64,000 nucleotides of DNA from Brevundimonas sp. GTDB taxonomy: Bacteria > Pseudomonadota > Alphaproteobacteria > Caulobacterales > Caulobacteraceae. Under the pieces are notes generated by a model. It had not been told where the DNA came from, made no database searches, and saw only the letters and a program-made list of their open reading frames with translations. The position numbers and the translations under genes are program-made. Positions 38,733-47,611 of this stretch are shown here, piece by piece. The stretch spans positions 45,644-109,643 of the forward strand of contig NZ_QFNM01000001.1 in the NCBI RefSeq assembly GCF_003248455.1, read 5' to 3'. Numbering within the stretch: position 1 is the stretch's first letter; every line of letters starts with the position of its first letter.

Positions 38733-39739
38733 TGGACGACACCGCTGTTCTGGAACACTACCTCGCGCCGCTGCGACCCCTGCTCGCGCCAGACGACGTG
38801 ACCGAACTGGTGATCAACCGCCCCGGCGAGGTCGGAATCGAACAGGGCGGCCGGTGGCGCTGGCATGAAGAGCCGCTGCTCACTGAGGCCTGGCTCAGGA
38901 CGCTTGCCGTCGCCGCCGCCGCCTTCACCAAACAGGATGTCAGCGACGCTCGGCCGATCTGCTCGACGACCCTGCCCGGCGACGAACGATGCCAGATCGT
39001 TCTTCCGCCTGCAGCCCCGACTGGCACTGTGTCCCTCACCATCCGTAAGCCCTCGCGCCGGCAGTTCGGTCTCGACGCCTTTGCGACCGGGGGATTGTTC
39101 GACGCGGTCGTCGCGGCGGATGACGCGTCTGCGGATCCGGTCGACGCCGACCTCCTCGCCCTGAAAAGATCGGGAGACTGGTCGGCCTTCTTCAAACTGG
39201 CCGTGGTCTCACGGCGCAATATCCTCGTCTCCGGCGCCACCGGCTCCGGCAAGACCACCTTCGCCAAGGGTCTGGTCGAGGCCATTCCCGACCATGAAAG
39301 GCTGCTGACGATCGAAGACACGCGCGAACTCGTCGTGCCCCACCGCAACGTCGTTCACCTGACCTATTCCAAGGAAGGCCAGGGTTTGGCGCAGGTCACC
39401 GCCAAATCCCTGCTCGAAAGCGCCCTCAGGATGCGGCCCGACCGGATCCTGCTGCAGGAACTGCGCGACGGCACGGCCTTCTTCTATCTTCGCAACGTCA
39501 ACTCCGGCCACCCCGGCTCGATCACGACCGTCCACGCGGACAGCGCCTCTCTGGCCTTTGAGCAACTGACGCTGCTGGTTCGCGAATCCGAGGGGGGAGG
39601 CGATCTGCCGCGGGAAGACATTCGGGCCCTGCTGCACCTGCTCGTCGATATCGTCGTCCAGATGCGCAAGACAGATGGCCGGTTCCGGGTGACGGAGGTC
39701 TGGCATGACCCGCTTCGAAAACGCCAGCCCGGCCGCTAG
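38732..39739 (+). CDS. virB11: VirB11 T4SS hexameric ATPase
   Basis: A 335-residue AAA-type ATPase with Walker A GATGSGKT (168-175), the Asp box ERLLTIEDTREL, Walker B-like MRPDRILLQELRD and the His box GHPGSITTVHADS. It switches VirB4/VirD4 between pilus building and DNA transfer. The ATG overlaps the virB10 stop (TGATG). The last 35 bases overlap virD4. Confidence 0.93.
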   Translation: MDDTAVLEHYLAPLRPLLAPDDVTELVINRPGEVGIEQGGRWRWHEEPLLTEAWLRTLAVAAAAFTKQDVSDARPICSTTLPGDERCQIVLPPAAPTGTVSLTIRKPSRRQFGLDAFATGGLFDAVVAADDASADPVDADLLALKRSGDWSAFFKLAVVSRRNILVSGATGSGKTTFAKGLVEAIPDHERLLTIEDTRELVVPHRNVVHLTYSKEGQGLAQVTAKSLLESALRMRPDRILLQELRDGTAFFYLRNVNSGHPGSITTVHADSASLAFEQLTLLVRESEGGGDLPREDIRALLHLLVDIVVQMRKTDGRFRVTEVWHDPLRKRQPGR

Positions 39740-41567
39740 ACTTGCCCTCACGTTGGCAGGCCTGAGCTGTCTCACGGCGCTCGGCTTGATCGGGGCCGTG
39801 CTGATCGCGTTGGCGGGACTGAACCGGCTGTCGCCGGATATCGACCTCACCCGGGTGCCGGCCTGGCTCTGGTACTATCGTCACGACTCCGATCTCCAAC
39901 GCTGGCTTCGCATCGGGTCGCTGATAAGCGCATCGGCTGTCGGGATCACAGGTGTCGCGGTCGCGCTGAGCCAGAATCGCCCCCTGCACGGCGGAGCGCG
40001 CTGGGCCTCGAGAGCTGACCAGGCGGCGGCGGGTCTCAGGTCCCGCGAGGGCATTCTCCTCGGCCGCACCGCAACCGGCCTGCTCATCTCGGGCGGTGCC
40101 GATCACGTCATGCTCTATGCCCCGACCAGAACAGGCAAAGGCGTGGGCGTCGTCATCCCCAATCTGCTGACTTGGCCCGGTTCGGTCGTCGTCTTGGATA
40201 TCAAGCGCGAAAACTATGAGGCGACAGCGGGGTTCAGGGCTGCAGCGGGCCAACGCGTCCTGCTCTTCGACCCCCTGGCGCTTGATGGACTCACCACGCG
40301 TTTCAATCCGCTCGGTCATATCGACCGCACGAGTACGATGGCTGTCCTGGATGAACTCCAGCGGATGAGCATGATGCTTTTTCCCGGCCACGACCATGCC
40401 GATCCCTTCTGGTCGGAAGCGGCCCGCACCGGCTTCATCGGGATCGGTGCCTATGTTGCTGAGACGCCTGATCTGCCGTTCTCACTTGGCGAGATCTTCC
40501 GCCAGCTGACCCGTAACGATGCCCGCACCCGCTTGCCGGACATTATCAATGCGCGGGGCCAGACCGACGCGCCTCTGTCTGCGGGCTGTATCTCCGCCCT
40601 GTCAGACTTCTGCGGCTCGAGTGAGAACACGTTCGCCTCGATCCGCCAGACAATCACCAGCCGGATGGGCTTGTGGCTCAATCCGACGGTCGACGCCGCG
40701 ACGGCTGCAAGCGATTTCGATCTGCGCGACCTCCGCCGGGGCCGCCTGTCGCTCTACCTCGGCGCCTCGCCAGACAACATGCTACGGGTCGCACCACTAT
40801 ACAGCCTGCTCTTTCAGCAGCTCGTCGATCTCAACTCCCGCCGCCTCTTCGCCACAGGAGATCAACCGGTTCTCGTCCTTCTGGACGAGTTCGCCCGGCT
40901 CGGTCGGGCGCCAGTTCTGGCCCACGCCTTCTCCTATCTCGCAGGCTACGGGTTCAGGTTGCTCCCTGTCATTCAGAGCCCGTCTCAGCTCCGGGCGCTC
41001 TACGGTCCTGAAGGGGCCGACGAGATCATGACCAACTGCGGTGTCGAAGTCGTATTCGCACCCAAAGAGCTGAAGGTCGCCCAAGAGCTCAGCGAGCGGC
41101 TTGGATATACGACTGTGACCTCCAAAAGTCGCAGTCGTCCGATGGGTCTGGGGTCGGGACGACGGACCACCACGGCTTCGGACCAGCGCCGCGCCCTGAT
41201 GCTCCCGCAAGAACTCATGCAGCTTCCGGCCGGGACCTTGATCATTTTCAAGGCCAGCGTCCCGCCGACGCGCGCGGAGAAGATCGTCTTCTACCGCGAC
41301 AAGCGGTTCACCCGTCGACAGAGACCCGCGCCCCCCCAGAAACGCCTTTGCAAAACCGCCGTCGTGGGCGCCGGCACAATCCAAGTTGACCCTCGCCCCG
41401 CCGTGGAGACATCCGACATGGACTACGACGCCATCGTTCGCCGTTTCTCGGCCGAAGGTTGCCCCCCGCCTGAACCGGGCGCGTCCGAACAGGAGGTCGC
41501 GAAATGGCTCGACAGGATGATCGACGCGGCCGCTCGTCCTGACCTCGCCCACGGGGCCGACCGATGA
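39705..41567 (+). CDS. virD4: VirD4/TraG type IV coupling protein
   Basis: A 620-residue ATPase that brings the relaxase-DNA complex to the channel. Two membrane helices lie near the N-terminus (about 13-38 and 68-89). The nucleotide motif TRTGKGVGVVIPNLL is at about 141-155 and Walker B is VLVLLDEFARLGR. VIQSPSQLRALYG and the TCP landmark FAPKELKVAQELSERLGY follow. It starts inside virB11. Confidence 0.92.
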   Translation: MTRFENASPAARLALTLAGLSCLTALGLIGAVLIALAGLNRLSPDIDLTRVPAWLWYYRHDSDLQRWLRIGSLISASAVGITGVAVALSQNRPLHGGARWASRADQAAAGLRSREGILLGRTATGLLISGGADHVMLYAPTRTGKGVGVVIPNLLTWPGSVVVLDIKRENYEATAGFRAAAGQRVLLFDPLALDGLTTRFNPLGHIDRTSTMAVLDELQRMSMMLFPGHDHADPFWSEAARTGFIGIGAYVAETPDLPFSLGEIFRQLTRNDARTRLPDIINARGQTDAPLSAGCISALSDFCGSSENTFASIRQTITSRMGLWLNPTVDAATAASDFDLRDLRRGRLSLYLGASPDNMLRVAPLYSLLFQQLVDLNSRRLFATGDQPVLVLLDEFARLGRAPVLAHAFSYLAGYGFRLLPVIQSPSQLRALYGPEGADEIMTNCGVEVVFAPKELKVAQELSERLGYTTVTSKSRSRPMGLGSGRRTTTASDQRRALMLPQELMQLPAGTLIIFKASVPPTRAEKIVFYRDKRFTRRQRPAPPQKRLCKTAVVGAGTIQVDPRPAVETSDMDYDAIVRRFSAEGCPPPEPGASEQEVAKWLDRMIDAAARPDLAHGADR

Positions 41568-42211
41568 GGACGCCCACCCAAACCGCCGGCTCGGTCGCGT
41601 CCGAGAACGCCGTCTCGCCATCACCTCAGAAGAGGACCGGCGGCCGTTCCGTCACAAAGGGTGAAATCCCGGCTTCGATCCTGGATCGATATCTGATTGA
41701 GCGCGACCGTCAGGGCCGTCCTGAACGCTTCTATCGCGATCACCGAGCCGTCGATCCAATGTTCAGGGATGAGGGCAAGCGACTGGTCACCCGGCAAGCC
41801 TATCCCGACGCGGTGGCGGATATGCTCAAGGTGGCTCAACACCGCGGTTGGACGCAGGTCCGGGTGTCGGGCGACGAGACCTTTCGCCGGGAGGCCTGGG
41901 TGCAGGCGCGAGCCTTGGGCGTCGACGTCAAGGGCTACCAACCGCGCGACCGGGACAGACAGGCTGCGGGCGACAAGGTGAGGGAACCGCCGACGGGGCC
42001 CGATCGCTCGGCGGGTCCATCCGCCATATCCGCCGAAAGGCGCCTGAAGGAAGCGGCCATCGTGGTGCGTCGGCTGATCACTGATCCGGCCGCTCAGGCC
42101 CGGCTCATAGAGCACGCCTATCAGCGCGCCCGAGACATGATCCCTGGCCTGCCTCGCCACCCGGATGGGGACCGATCGCCGCGCCGTGAAAGCGATCGCA
42201 TTCGCCGGTAG
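41564..42211 (+). CDS. LPD7-domain protein
   Basis: A 215-residue basic protein. Residues about 40-130 match the large polyvalent protein-associated domain 7 pattern (ILDRYLIERD, FYRD, DEGKRLVTRQAYPDAVADMLKVAQHRGW, REAWVQARALGVDVKGYQP in pieces). LPD7 is common in conjugative proteins, often fused to relaxases. Here it is a separate gene coupled to virD4 by ATGA, which suggests help in processing or recruiting transfer DNA. Confidence 0.75.
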   Translation: MRTPTQTAGSVASENAVSPSPQKRTGGRSVTKGEIPASILDRYLIERDRQGRPERFYRDHRAVDPMFRDEGKRLVTRQAYPDAVADMLKVAQHRGWTQVRVSGDETFRREAWVQARALGVDVKGYQPRDRDRQAAGDKVREPPTGPDRSAGPSAISAERRLKEAAIVVRRLITDPAAQARLIEHAYQRARDMIPGLPRHPDGDRSPRRESDRIRR

Positions 42212-42279
42212 ATTCCGGATCGCGCCTGATAATCGGAAAAGGGGAACGTTGCGGTGGTTGCTGACCTGGCGCAGGCGGG

Positions 42280-43362
42280 TCACCCGCCCTCTTTCGTCGG
42301 TTTGATGCCCATCTTCGATCCGAAATTGGTGGCGAAATAGTCGATAAGCTCAGCGCCGTGCGACCCCTCGCGGAACGCCTTCTGGGCCTCGAAGTCGAGA
42401 TCCGGAACCAGATGGATCAGTTGTTCGTCCCCGAACAGTGATAGCAGAACCTGCGGATCAAGGCCGCCCGTCCGCTCGCCGATCAGACTATTCCCCGCCT
42501 CGACCACCGCGCCGATCATCACATCGGCGATTTGGACAGCCGGGCTGGCTTTGGAGTTGACCTGAACCACCTCGGTCAGCTTCAGCGGAAACTTCACCGT
42601 CGCGATTTTCGATGACCGGAACTCAGCCTCACCTTTGTGGTCGATGAACGCCTGCAGGAGGCCGCTGTAGGTGGCGAGGTTCTTAGACTCGTCATGCTCG
42701 ACCCGGTAGGGACCTGAAGCCATCACCTCCATCCGGGTAATCAGGGCCTGCATCACGACGATCGCGGCATCGGTTGAGACCCCGGGCGTCGCAATCGCCC
42801 GCAAACAGTCGGGATCGGCGTACTGGGCGAGCGGTCCCAAAGCCTCGGGAAGCTCGGTCCAGTTGGTTCGCCGGACCGCTGCGACCAATGCCTGAAGGCT
42901 GTCTGGCGACTTCTCCTTCACCGCCCGTTGAAAGGCGGCCAGCATCGCTTCAAAGGCGTCCGCCCCCAGGATCGATGGGCCAACCCTGAGCAGGAGCGAG
43001 CCCATCCCGTAGTGCTGGCCGTCCTGGTAGAAGTTCAAACCGCGCGCGTAATAGTAGGGCTCCGCCGCCCAATCCAGGAACATCATCACCAGCAGGAAGC
43101 GCTTGTCGCAGATGTAGGTGACCGACTTGAAGCCTTGCAGGACGTCGCGCACGAGAGCGATCAGGTGAGGATGGTTGCCCGGGCGCCGGGACAGAGACCT
43201 GTATTTCAGCTCGGTCGCCTGAAGCTTGGGAAAGTGCGTATTGATTAGCCGCCGCGCGTCGTCGTCGGAAATGGCGACCGCCGCAGCGCCCTGAAAGCGC
43301 TGTTGCGGGTTCAGGAGGTCGAAGCCTGTGTACCCGCTTTCGTCGATCCGAAAACATTCCAT
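42280..43362 (-). CDS. DUF3800-like protein (pair A)
   Basis: A 360-residue protein starting MECFRIDESGYTG, the Asp-Glu-Ser-Gly opening of DUF3800 proteins, whose predicted RNase-H-like fold places acidic residues there. VQIADVMIGAVVEAGNS is the matching C-terminal Asp motif (Q-x-A-D). The ATG at 43362 has AGGA 6 bases upstream. It lies 75 bases downstream of a HEPN protein gene on the same strand. A GGCGGGT/ACCCGCC inverted repeat at its stop (42274-42288) could help termination against the convergent T4SS operon. Confidence 0.7.
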   Translation of the reverse strand: MECFRIDESGYTGFDLLNPQQRFQGAAAVAISDDDARRLINTHFPKLQATELKYRSLSRRPGNHPHLIALVRDVLQGFKSVTYICDKRFLLVMMFLDWAAEPYYYARGLNFYQDGQHYGMGSLLLRVGPSILGADAFEAMLAAFQRAVKEKSPDSLQALVAAVRRTNWTELPEALGPLAQYADPDCLRAIATPGVSTDAAIVVMQALITRMEVMASGPYRVEHDESKNLATYSGLLQAFIDHKGEAEFRSSKIATVKFPLKLTEVVQVNSKASPAVQIADVMIGAVVEAGNSLIGERTGGLDPQVLLSLFGDEQLIHLVPDLDFEAQKAFREGSHGAELIDYFATNFGSKMGIKPTKEGG

Positions 43363-43437
43363 TGTTGGTCCTGCTTTCCGTGTCGCCCGCATTAGATCCC
43401 ACGCAACGACCGGTGCGGCCACGTAGCGTCCTGGCGA

Positions 43438-44316
43438 TCAGAGCTTATGATAATAGTTGGCGATCGAGGTGGCATAGCTTGCACCCAGCGCGGTGCTGGT
43501 CATGCCTCCGATGTGATCCCGGAACAGACCTGCAGCCCTGCCGGCGACGTGCCAGCTGCTCGCCTTGGGCTCTGACTGAGCCCATAGATGGTACTGGAAG
43601 AGGATCTCGTGTCCCCCGATCAGCGGACCGAAGACCGGCTTGTCCACGGCGGCGATGAAAGCCGAGACCACCTTGATCGCCGTCTCGCAGTCCTCCCGGG
43701 TGAGCTCAATATGCTTGAGCGGCTCCCACTGCGCCAAACGCGTGGGACCATCGAGACCGAACTCGTGCGCAATATCGTTCCGTGTGTCCTGAAGCTTCTG
43801 CAAGGCCGGCTCGAGCGCCATCGCCTTGGCCGGCAATGGGCCGAAGACCGCGGCGAGTTGGGCCAAACGGTTGACCCACAGCCCCTTGGTGAAGGTGGCG
43901 ACCTTATCCTTGAGCTTGCGGTTCCACCCTGTCGGCGGCGCCTGTTTGCCCATGACGAAAAGGTAGCCGTCCATTCCTGACCAAACGCTATCGATAAGTT
44001 CAGGATGGGCGGTAAGAGCGCTCCGCGCGGCGGAACTGAGATAGACCTCAAGCAGTGAAGCGGCCGAGACGAGAATGTACTGGCGGGTCCAGATCTGATG
44101 CTCCGCAACGGCTGCGCGCCAGTCGGCGTCAGAGGTGTAGAGGCCGTGAAGGTCGGGCGCGTAGGGCGGGAATACGATGTTGGGAAAGCCCGCCTCCAGG
44201 TGATCGTAGCCGCGCTCGCCAACCCAGAAGACATGGTTGAAGCGGGTCAGGTTCTGCTTCGCCATCTGCCGAGCGAGCGTTGTTCCGAAGGGGAGCTTGG
44301 TTAGGGTCAGGGACAT
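43438..44316 (-). CDS. HEPN-like hypothetical protein (pair A)
   Basis: A 292-residue, mostly helical protein. Near the middle it has TRNDIAHEFG, where Arg179-N-D-I-A-His184 is the RX4H signature of HEPN ribonuclease or nucleotide-binding domains, preceded by the long helix pair expected of the fold (SAASLLEVYLSSAARSAL). The remaining C-terminal hundred residues are not recognised. Its pairing with a DUF3800 gene is mirrored by the Abi-DUF3800 pair at 46928-48744. Confidence 0.6.
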   Translation of the reverse strand: MSLTLTKLPFGTTLARQMAKQNLTRFNHVFWVGERGYDHLEAGFPNIVFPPYAPDLHGLYTSDADWRAAVAEHQIWTRQYILVSAASLLEVYLSSAARSALTAHPELIDSVWSGMDGYLFVMGKQAPPTGWNRKLKDKVATFTKGLWVNRLAQLAAVFGPLPAKAMALEPALQKLQDTRNDIAHEFGLDGPTRLAQWEPLKHIELTREDCETAIKVVSAFIAAVDKPVFGPLIGGHEILFQYHLWAQSEPKASSWHVAGRAAGLFRDHIGGMTSTALGASYATSIANYYHKL

Positions 44317-44399
44317 GCCCCACCATGACGGTCTCCAGGATCGGACTGCAAGCTATGGTTACGCTTGTTGGCGACGCGGCGATTGGAGAGGTCCGAGGT

Positions 44400-45425
44400 T
44401 TATCGATCGCGGCTTGGTCGCTCTTGTGGACCCTCCGGCGGTCGGTCTGATCGATCCCGCCGTTCCTGGATCATTCGGGCGAGCTCTTCTCCTCGGGTCT
44501 CCACACGCGGCATGCGCTTGATAAAAGCTTCAAGCACCTTCCCCAATGCCAGGTCTTCGGCCTTGGGCGACAGCGACAGCGCGACGGCCTGCGCCACGAA
44601 GAACGTGCGCACGGCCGTCTGACGATCCCGAACTTTTGCGAGCCACGGCCTGTCCCGCTTGCGATCCGCAGCGTCCCTTATCGCGCCGATGTCGGTCCGT
44701 GAGGGCGGCCCGACCTGCTTGTCGAAACGATCCCGCATGCGTCGAAGGGCTCCGACCTCCGCCTTCTTGACGACGCCCCGAGCGCGACGCGGAGTCGCCT
44801 CCGCCTCAACGCCCCGCTCACGGAGCGCTGCGGCAAAGGTCTGTCGCCACCGCTCGAGGTCCGCCTTGCGCGGGTTCAACTTTCGCCCGTCGTGACCAAG
44901 CGTTCTCACGGTGAGATGAACGTGGGGGTGGCGCTCATCCGTATGGAAGGCAAAGACGTAAGGATGGGTCGCTCCAAACGTCCGGTCGGCGAACGCGCGC
45001 GATGCGTCGTGCGTGCGGAACGGGTCTGTGCCCGGCGGCATACTAAGAACGATGGAAAGGCTGACCGATCCGTCCGCGCGCCGGCGAGGGTCCGCGTCAA
45101 CCTCCGCCATCCAGTCCCGAGCCAAGTTGCGCACATCCTCTCGCCCGGACAGCAGCTCCCCGTCCGGCCCCTCGATCGGCAACTTTCCGTTGCGAGCGAT
45201 ATAGCTAAGATGGTTCGCCAGATGGACGCCATCACGCGTCCGTCCCGTGATCTTGACCATGACCTCCGGGACGCGTCGCGCGATCCTGTCGAGGCGGGCT
45301 CGCGGACTCATGTCAGCCGGCGAGCGCGTCACCCTCCCGGGCCGGTCGGTCACCCGTGCGCGTTTCGGACGAACAGGCGGACGGATCGCCTCCTCAAATC
45401 CGCGCATCTGAATGAAGTCGGCCAT
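44400..45425 (-). CDS. MobP/VirD2-type relaxase
   Basis: A 341-residue conjugative relaxase that would nick oriT and stay bound to the 5' end. The metal-binding histidine motif reads FHTDERHPHVHLTVRTLG. Upstream is GVHLANHLSYIARNGKLPIE in pieces, as in VirD2-like proteins. A catalytic Tyr near the N-terminus is not obvious; Tyr in HLSYIARNG is a candidate. The C-terminal half is basic and helical. The ATG at 45425 overlaps the stop of the accessory gene (ATGA), so the much longer open frame upstream is a shadow of that gene. Confidence 0.85.
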   Translation of the reverse strand: MADFIQMRGFEEAIRPPVRPKRARVTDRPGRVTRSPADMSPRARLDRIARRVPEVMVKITGRTRDGVHLANHLSYIARNGKLPIEGPDGELLSGREDVRNLARDWMAEVDADPRRRADGSVSLSIVLSMPPGTDPFRTHDASRAFADRTFGATHPYVFAFHTDERHPHVHLTVRTLGHDGRKLNPRKADLERWRQTFAAALRERGVEAEATPRRARGVVKKAEVGALRRMRDRFDKQVGPPSRTDIGAIRDAADRKRDRPWLAKVRDRQTAVRTFFVAQAVALSLSPKAEDLALGKVLEAFIKRMPRVETRGEELARMIQERRDRSDRPPEGPQERPSRDR

Positions 45426-45943
45426 CAGCGATCCGACCAGTAGTCGAGGTTGCCCCGGAGGGCCTCCTGAAGCCCGGACAGGTGTCCACGAATTTCTGCG
45501 GCGAAGGCGTCTAGTTGGGCCACCTCCAGATCGAGCACCTTCCCCTCCAGGACGGCCGTATTCAGGGCACGGGCGATCTGGTTCACATTGACGCCGATCC
45601 GTCTCAGCTCGCGTTGAACGCCGATGAAGGCCAGAGCGTCCGGCGGCGCGAGCTGCGGCCGATCGTGAAGCCGGCGACGGATCAGAGCCGTGGTCCACTG
45701 TGTCCGTGATAGCCCGCGATGGGCGGCCTCGGCCTCCAGCAGCACCATGTCGATGGGTCGCAGCCGCAGACCCAGCTTGACGCCGGACGGGCCAGGCGGC
45801 TCTTCCCCTTGCTCCGGAAGTGCCGTGTCCGCAGCCCCCTCGATGAGCCGTCGCAGTAAACGCGACCGGCCGCCCTGGCGTCCTGCGGCCGCGTCGAAAC
45901 GACGGGCCAGAGGGCCAGGAAGGCGAACGGTGAAGCGGTCCAT
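45425..45943 (-). CDS. relaxosome accessory protein, MobC/TraJ-like
   Basis: About 172 residues. The N-terminus MDRFTVRLPGPLARRFDAAA resembles a ribbon-helix-helix DNA-binding start. The C-terminal part contains FIGVQRELRRIGVNVNQIARALN, the conserved MobC/BfmRII-type motif of mobilisation proteins. It is coupled to the relaxase gene and sits next to the nic site. The frame is open to a TTG at 45976 which has AGGATAGG upstream, so the start may be up to 11 codons earlier. Confidence 0.8.
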   Translation of the reverse strand: MDRFTVRLPGPLARRFDAAAGRQGGRSRLLRRLIEGAADTALPEQGEEPPGPSGVKLGLRLRPIDMVLLEAEAAHRGLSRTQWTTALIRRRLHDRPQLAPPDALAFIGVQRELRRIGVNVNQIARALNTAVLEGKVLDLEVAQLDAFAAEIRGHLSGLQEALRGNLDYWSDR

Positions 45944-45980
45944 TGGGGGCGTGCTTGTCTGACATTGCCGGCGCAAAGCC

Positions 45981-45988
45981 TATCCTGC
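45981..45988 (+). other. candidate oriT nic site (YATCCTGY)
   Basis: TATCCTGC matches the nic consensus YATCCTG^Y of the IncP/Ti border relaxase family. The wider CCTATCCTGCCC is, as I remember it, identical to the RP4 nic region. It lies 5 bases beyond the longest frame of the accessory gene, directly upstream of the relaxase operon. Nicking would fall between 45987 and 45988. Confidence 0.7.
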
Positions 45989-46008
45989 CCTAGACCGTCA
46001 CCCCCTTC

Positions 46009-46028
46009 GCCCCGTAGGCCTACGGGGC
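46009..46028. repeat. 20-bp perfect palindrome next to the nic site
   Basis: GCCCCGTAGG followed directly by CCTACGGGGC, 21 bases from the predicted nic position. Inverted repeats next to nic are binding sites for accessory proteins or termination signals for transfer in P-type oriTs. Confidence 0.65.
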
Positions 46029-46348
46029 TGCCCGCCCTCCCCTCGGCGGTCGAAGCCGTCCGCTCGCCCGCCGCCCTGAAGGGCACCCCAGCCTGGGCGG
46101 TTCAGTCGCTGATCTTCGTCTGTTTGAAACGAGGTAGGTATTTTTGATGACCCACCGGTCTGGTTCGAGGATTCCATACCTGGGTCGTCAGACCGCCACT
46201 GAATCATCGCGACGGTAATCATCGCATTTGGCGTAACGATCGTAAGCATACCTAGTCAGGTGGGTCATGGCGGCGCCCTACCCCGAGCAGGCGAGAACCT
46301 TGTTCGCCAGCCACGGCGACCATAGGTTGGGTGTGAAGGAGCATTCCT
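46029..46348. other. oriT-proximal non-coding region with repeats
   Basis: No gene is visible in these 320 bases. They contain a 10-bp inverted repeat ATGACCCACC (46147-46156) / GGTGGGTCAT (46259-46268), two direct copies of AATCATCGC 15 bases apart (near 46202 and 46217), and two CATACCT copies near 46188 and 46248. This density of repeats suggests relaxosome or replication-initiator binding sites. An AAGGAG for the next gene ends the region. Confidence 0.5.
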
Positions 46349-46843
46349 ATGACCACGCCCACGACAACCACCGTGCTACCATTTCCGCTTCCGGCGTCTG
46401 CGCCCGCTAAGACCGTCGCCTCCCAGGACCGGATCTGGGGCAAGGCGGTGACGGCCAACGGCTATGCGGGGATACCGTCGATCCTCATTCAAGCGCAGTC
46501 CCGGCTCGGCCTGACCGCGATGCAGTTCAACATTCTGGTCCAGCTGCTCGACTACTATCGCGATCCCAACCGGGCGCCGTTCCCTTCACGCGCGGAACTG
46601 GGCCGTCGGATCGGCGTGAAGCCGAAGACGATCCAGACGAACATGCGTCAGCTCGAACAGGCCGGTCTTGTGCGCCGGGAGATGCGTAAGACCGCAGCCG
46701 GCGACTGGGCCTCAAATGTCTATCATCTGGATGGGCTGATCGACCGTGTCCGCAAGTTGGAGCCGGAGTTCACCCAGGCACGCAAGGAACGGGAAGCAGT
46801 CCGGCTCCGCGTCTCGACCCCCGTGGGCCGCCGAACGTCGTAG
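46349..46843 (+). CDS. winged-helix HTH protein (replication/transfer-linked)
   Basis: A 164-residue protein with a MarR/IclR-like winged helix: MQFNILVQLLDYYRDPNRAPFPSRAELGRRIGVKPKTIQTNMRQLEQAGLVRREMR in pieces, followed by a C-terminal helix (RKLEPEFTQARKEREA). AAGGAG precedes the ATG. Proteins of this kind are frequent beside oriT of alphaproteobacterial elements, either as regulators or as minimal initiator-like proteins. The function is not proven. Confidence 0.75.
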   Translation: MTTPTTTTVLPFPLPASAPAKTVASQDRIWGKAVTANGYAGIPSILIQAQSRLGLTAMQFNILVQLLDYYRDPNRAPFPSRAELGRRIGVKPKTIQTNMRQLEQAGLVRREMRKTAAGDWASNVYHLDGLIDRVRKLEPEFTQARKEREAVRLRVSTPVGRRTS

Positions 46844-46927
46844 AAACCCGGGGCTGAAATTGATTTACCCCGGGGGCATGCTTTGCAGCAGAGGCGATCC
46901 CGGGGTGTACGAAGGTAGAGATAATCC

Positions 46928-47611
46928 ATGACCCCCCCCGTTGCAAGGGCGGCCGCCGACGCCGACGCGGTGGAGGCGGCGCTCTCTCTGGAACGCTTCG
47001 CCCGGTACGTCGCCTGGGCCGACGGCGATCGCGAGCGCGCCGTCTCCCTCTATACGCTGAACACCCAGGTGTCCGAAGCCCTCTACGTGCCTCTGCAGGC
47101 GTTGGAAGTGGCGCTGCGCAACCGTATACACACGGTCATGTCGGCGGCTCACGGCCCGGGTTGGTTCCAACCCGAGGCCGGACATGTCACCGACCGCCAG
47201 GCGGAACAGGTTCGTGCGGCGGTCGCCGAGTTGACCGAGGCGGGCAAGCCGATCGAGGACGGGCGCGTCGTCGCCGCCCTGACCTTCAGCTTTTGGACCT
47301 CGATGTTCGGGCGGGAGCAGGACGATCTTTGGAAGCGGACCCTGCACAAGATCGCGACCCGCGACGGCCGCTTCCTGTCGCGCAAGGACTTCACCGCGCG
47401 GCTGACACAGGTGCGCCTGCTCCGTAATCGGATCGCCCACCATGAACCCATCCTCTACTGGAACCTGCCCAAGCTGCATCAATCCATGCTTGAGATGACG
47501 CGCTGGCTGTCGCCGGCGATGGATGATTGGCGTGGCACGGTCGATCGCTTTGCGCAGGTCCATCCGGCGGAACGGCTCGCCCTGCCACGTCCCGGAAAGG
47601 ACGAGGCATGA
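46928..47611 (+). CDS. Abi-like HEPN protein (pair B)
   Basis: A 227-residue Abi_2-type protein. It has the family segments YTLNTQVSEALYVPLQALEVALRNRIH, WTSMFGREQDDLW and RLLRNRIAHHEPI. The last includes Arg166-N-R-I-A-His171, the RX4H of a HEPN ribonuclease. Abi proteins of this kind cause abortive infection by cleaving RNA. Just upstream an ACCCCGGG/CCCGGGGT repeat (46867-46906) could form a hairpin. It overlaps the DUF3800 gene by ATGA, a second HEPN-DUF3800 pair in this element. Confidence 0.8.
   Translation: MTPPVARAAADADAVEAALSLERFARYVAWADGDRERAVSLYTLNTQVSEALYVPLQALEVALRNRIHTVMSAAHGPGWFQPEAGHVTDRQAEQVRAAVAELTEAGKPIEDGRVVAALTFSFWTSMFGREQDDLWKRTLHKIATRDGRFLSRKDFTARLTQVRLLRNRIAHHEPILYWNLPKLHQSMLEMTRWLSPAMDDWRGTVDRFAQVHPAERLALPRPGKDEA

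Noticed and set aside
45428..45965. N-terminal extension of the relaxase frame by 180 residues
   Set aside because: The extension is out of frame with, and wholly inside, the accessory protein gene. The relaxase ATG at 45425 forms an ATGA with that gene's stop.
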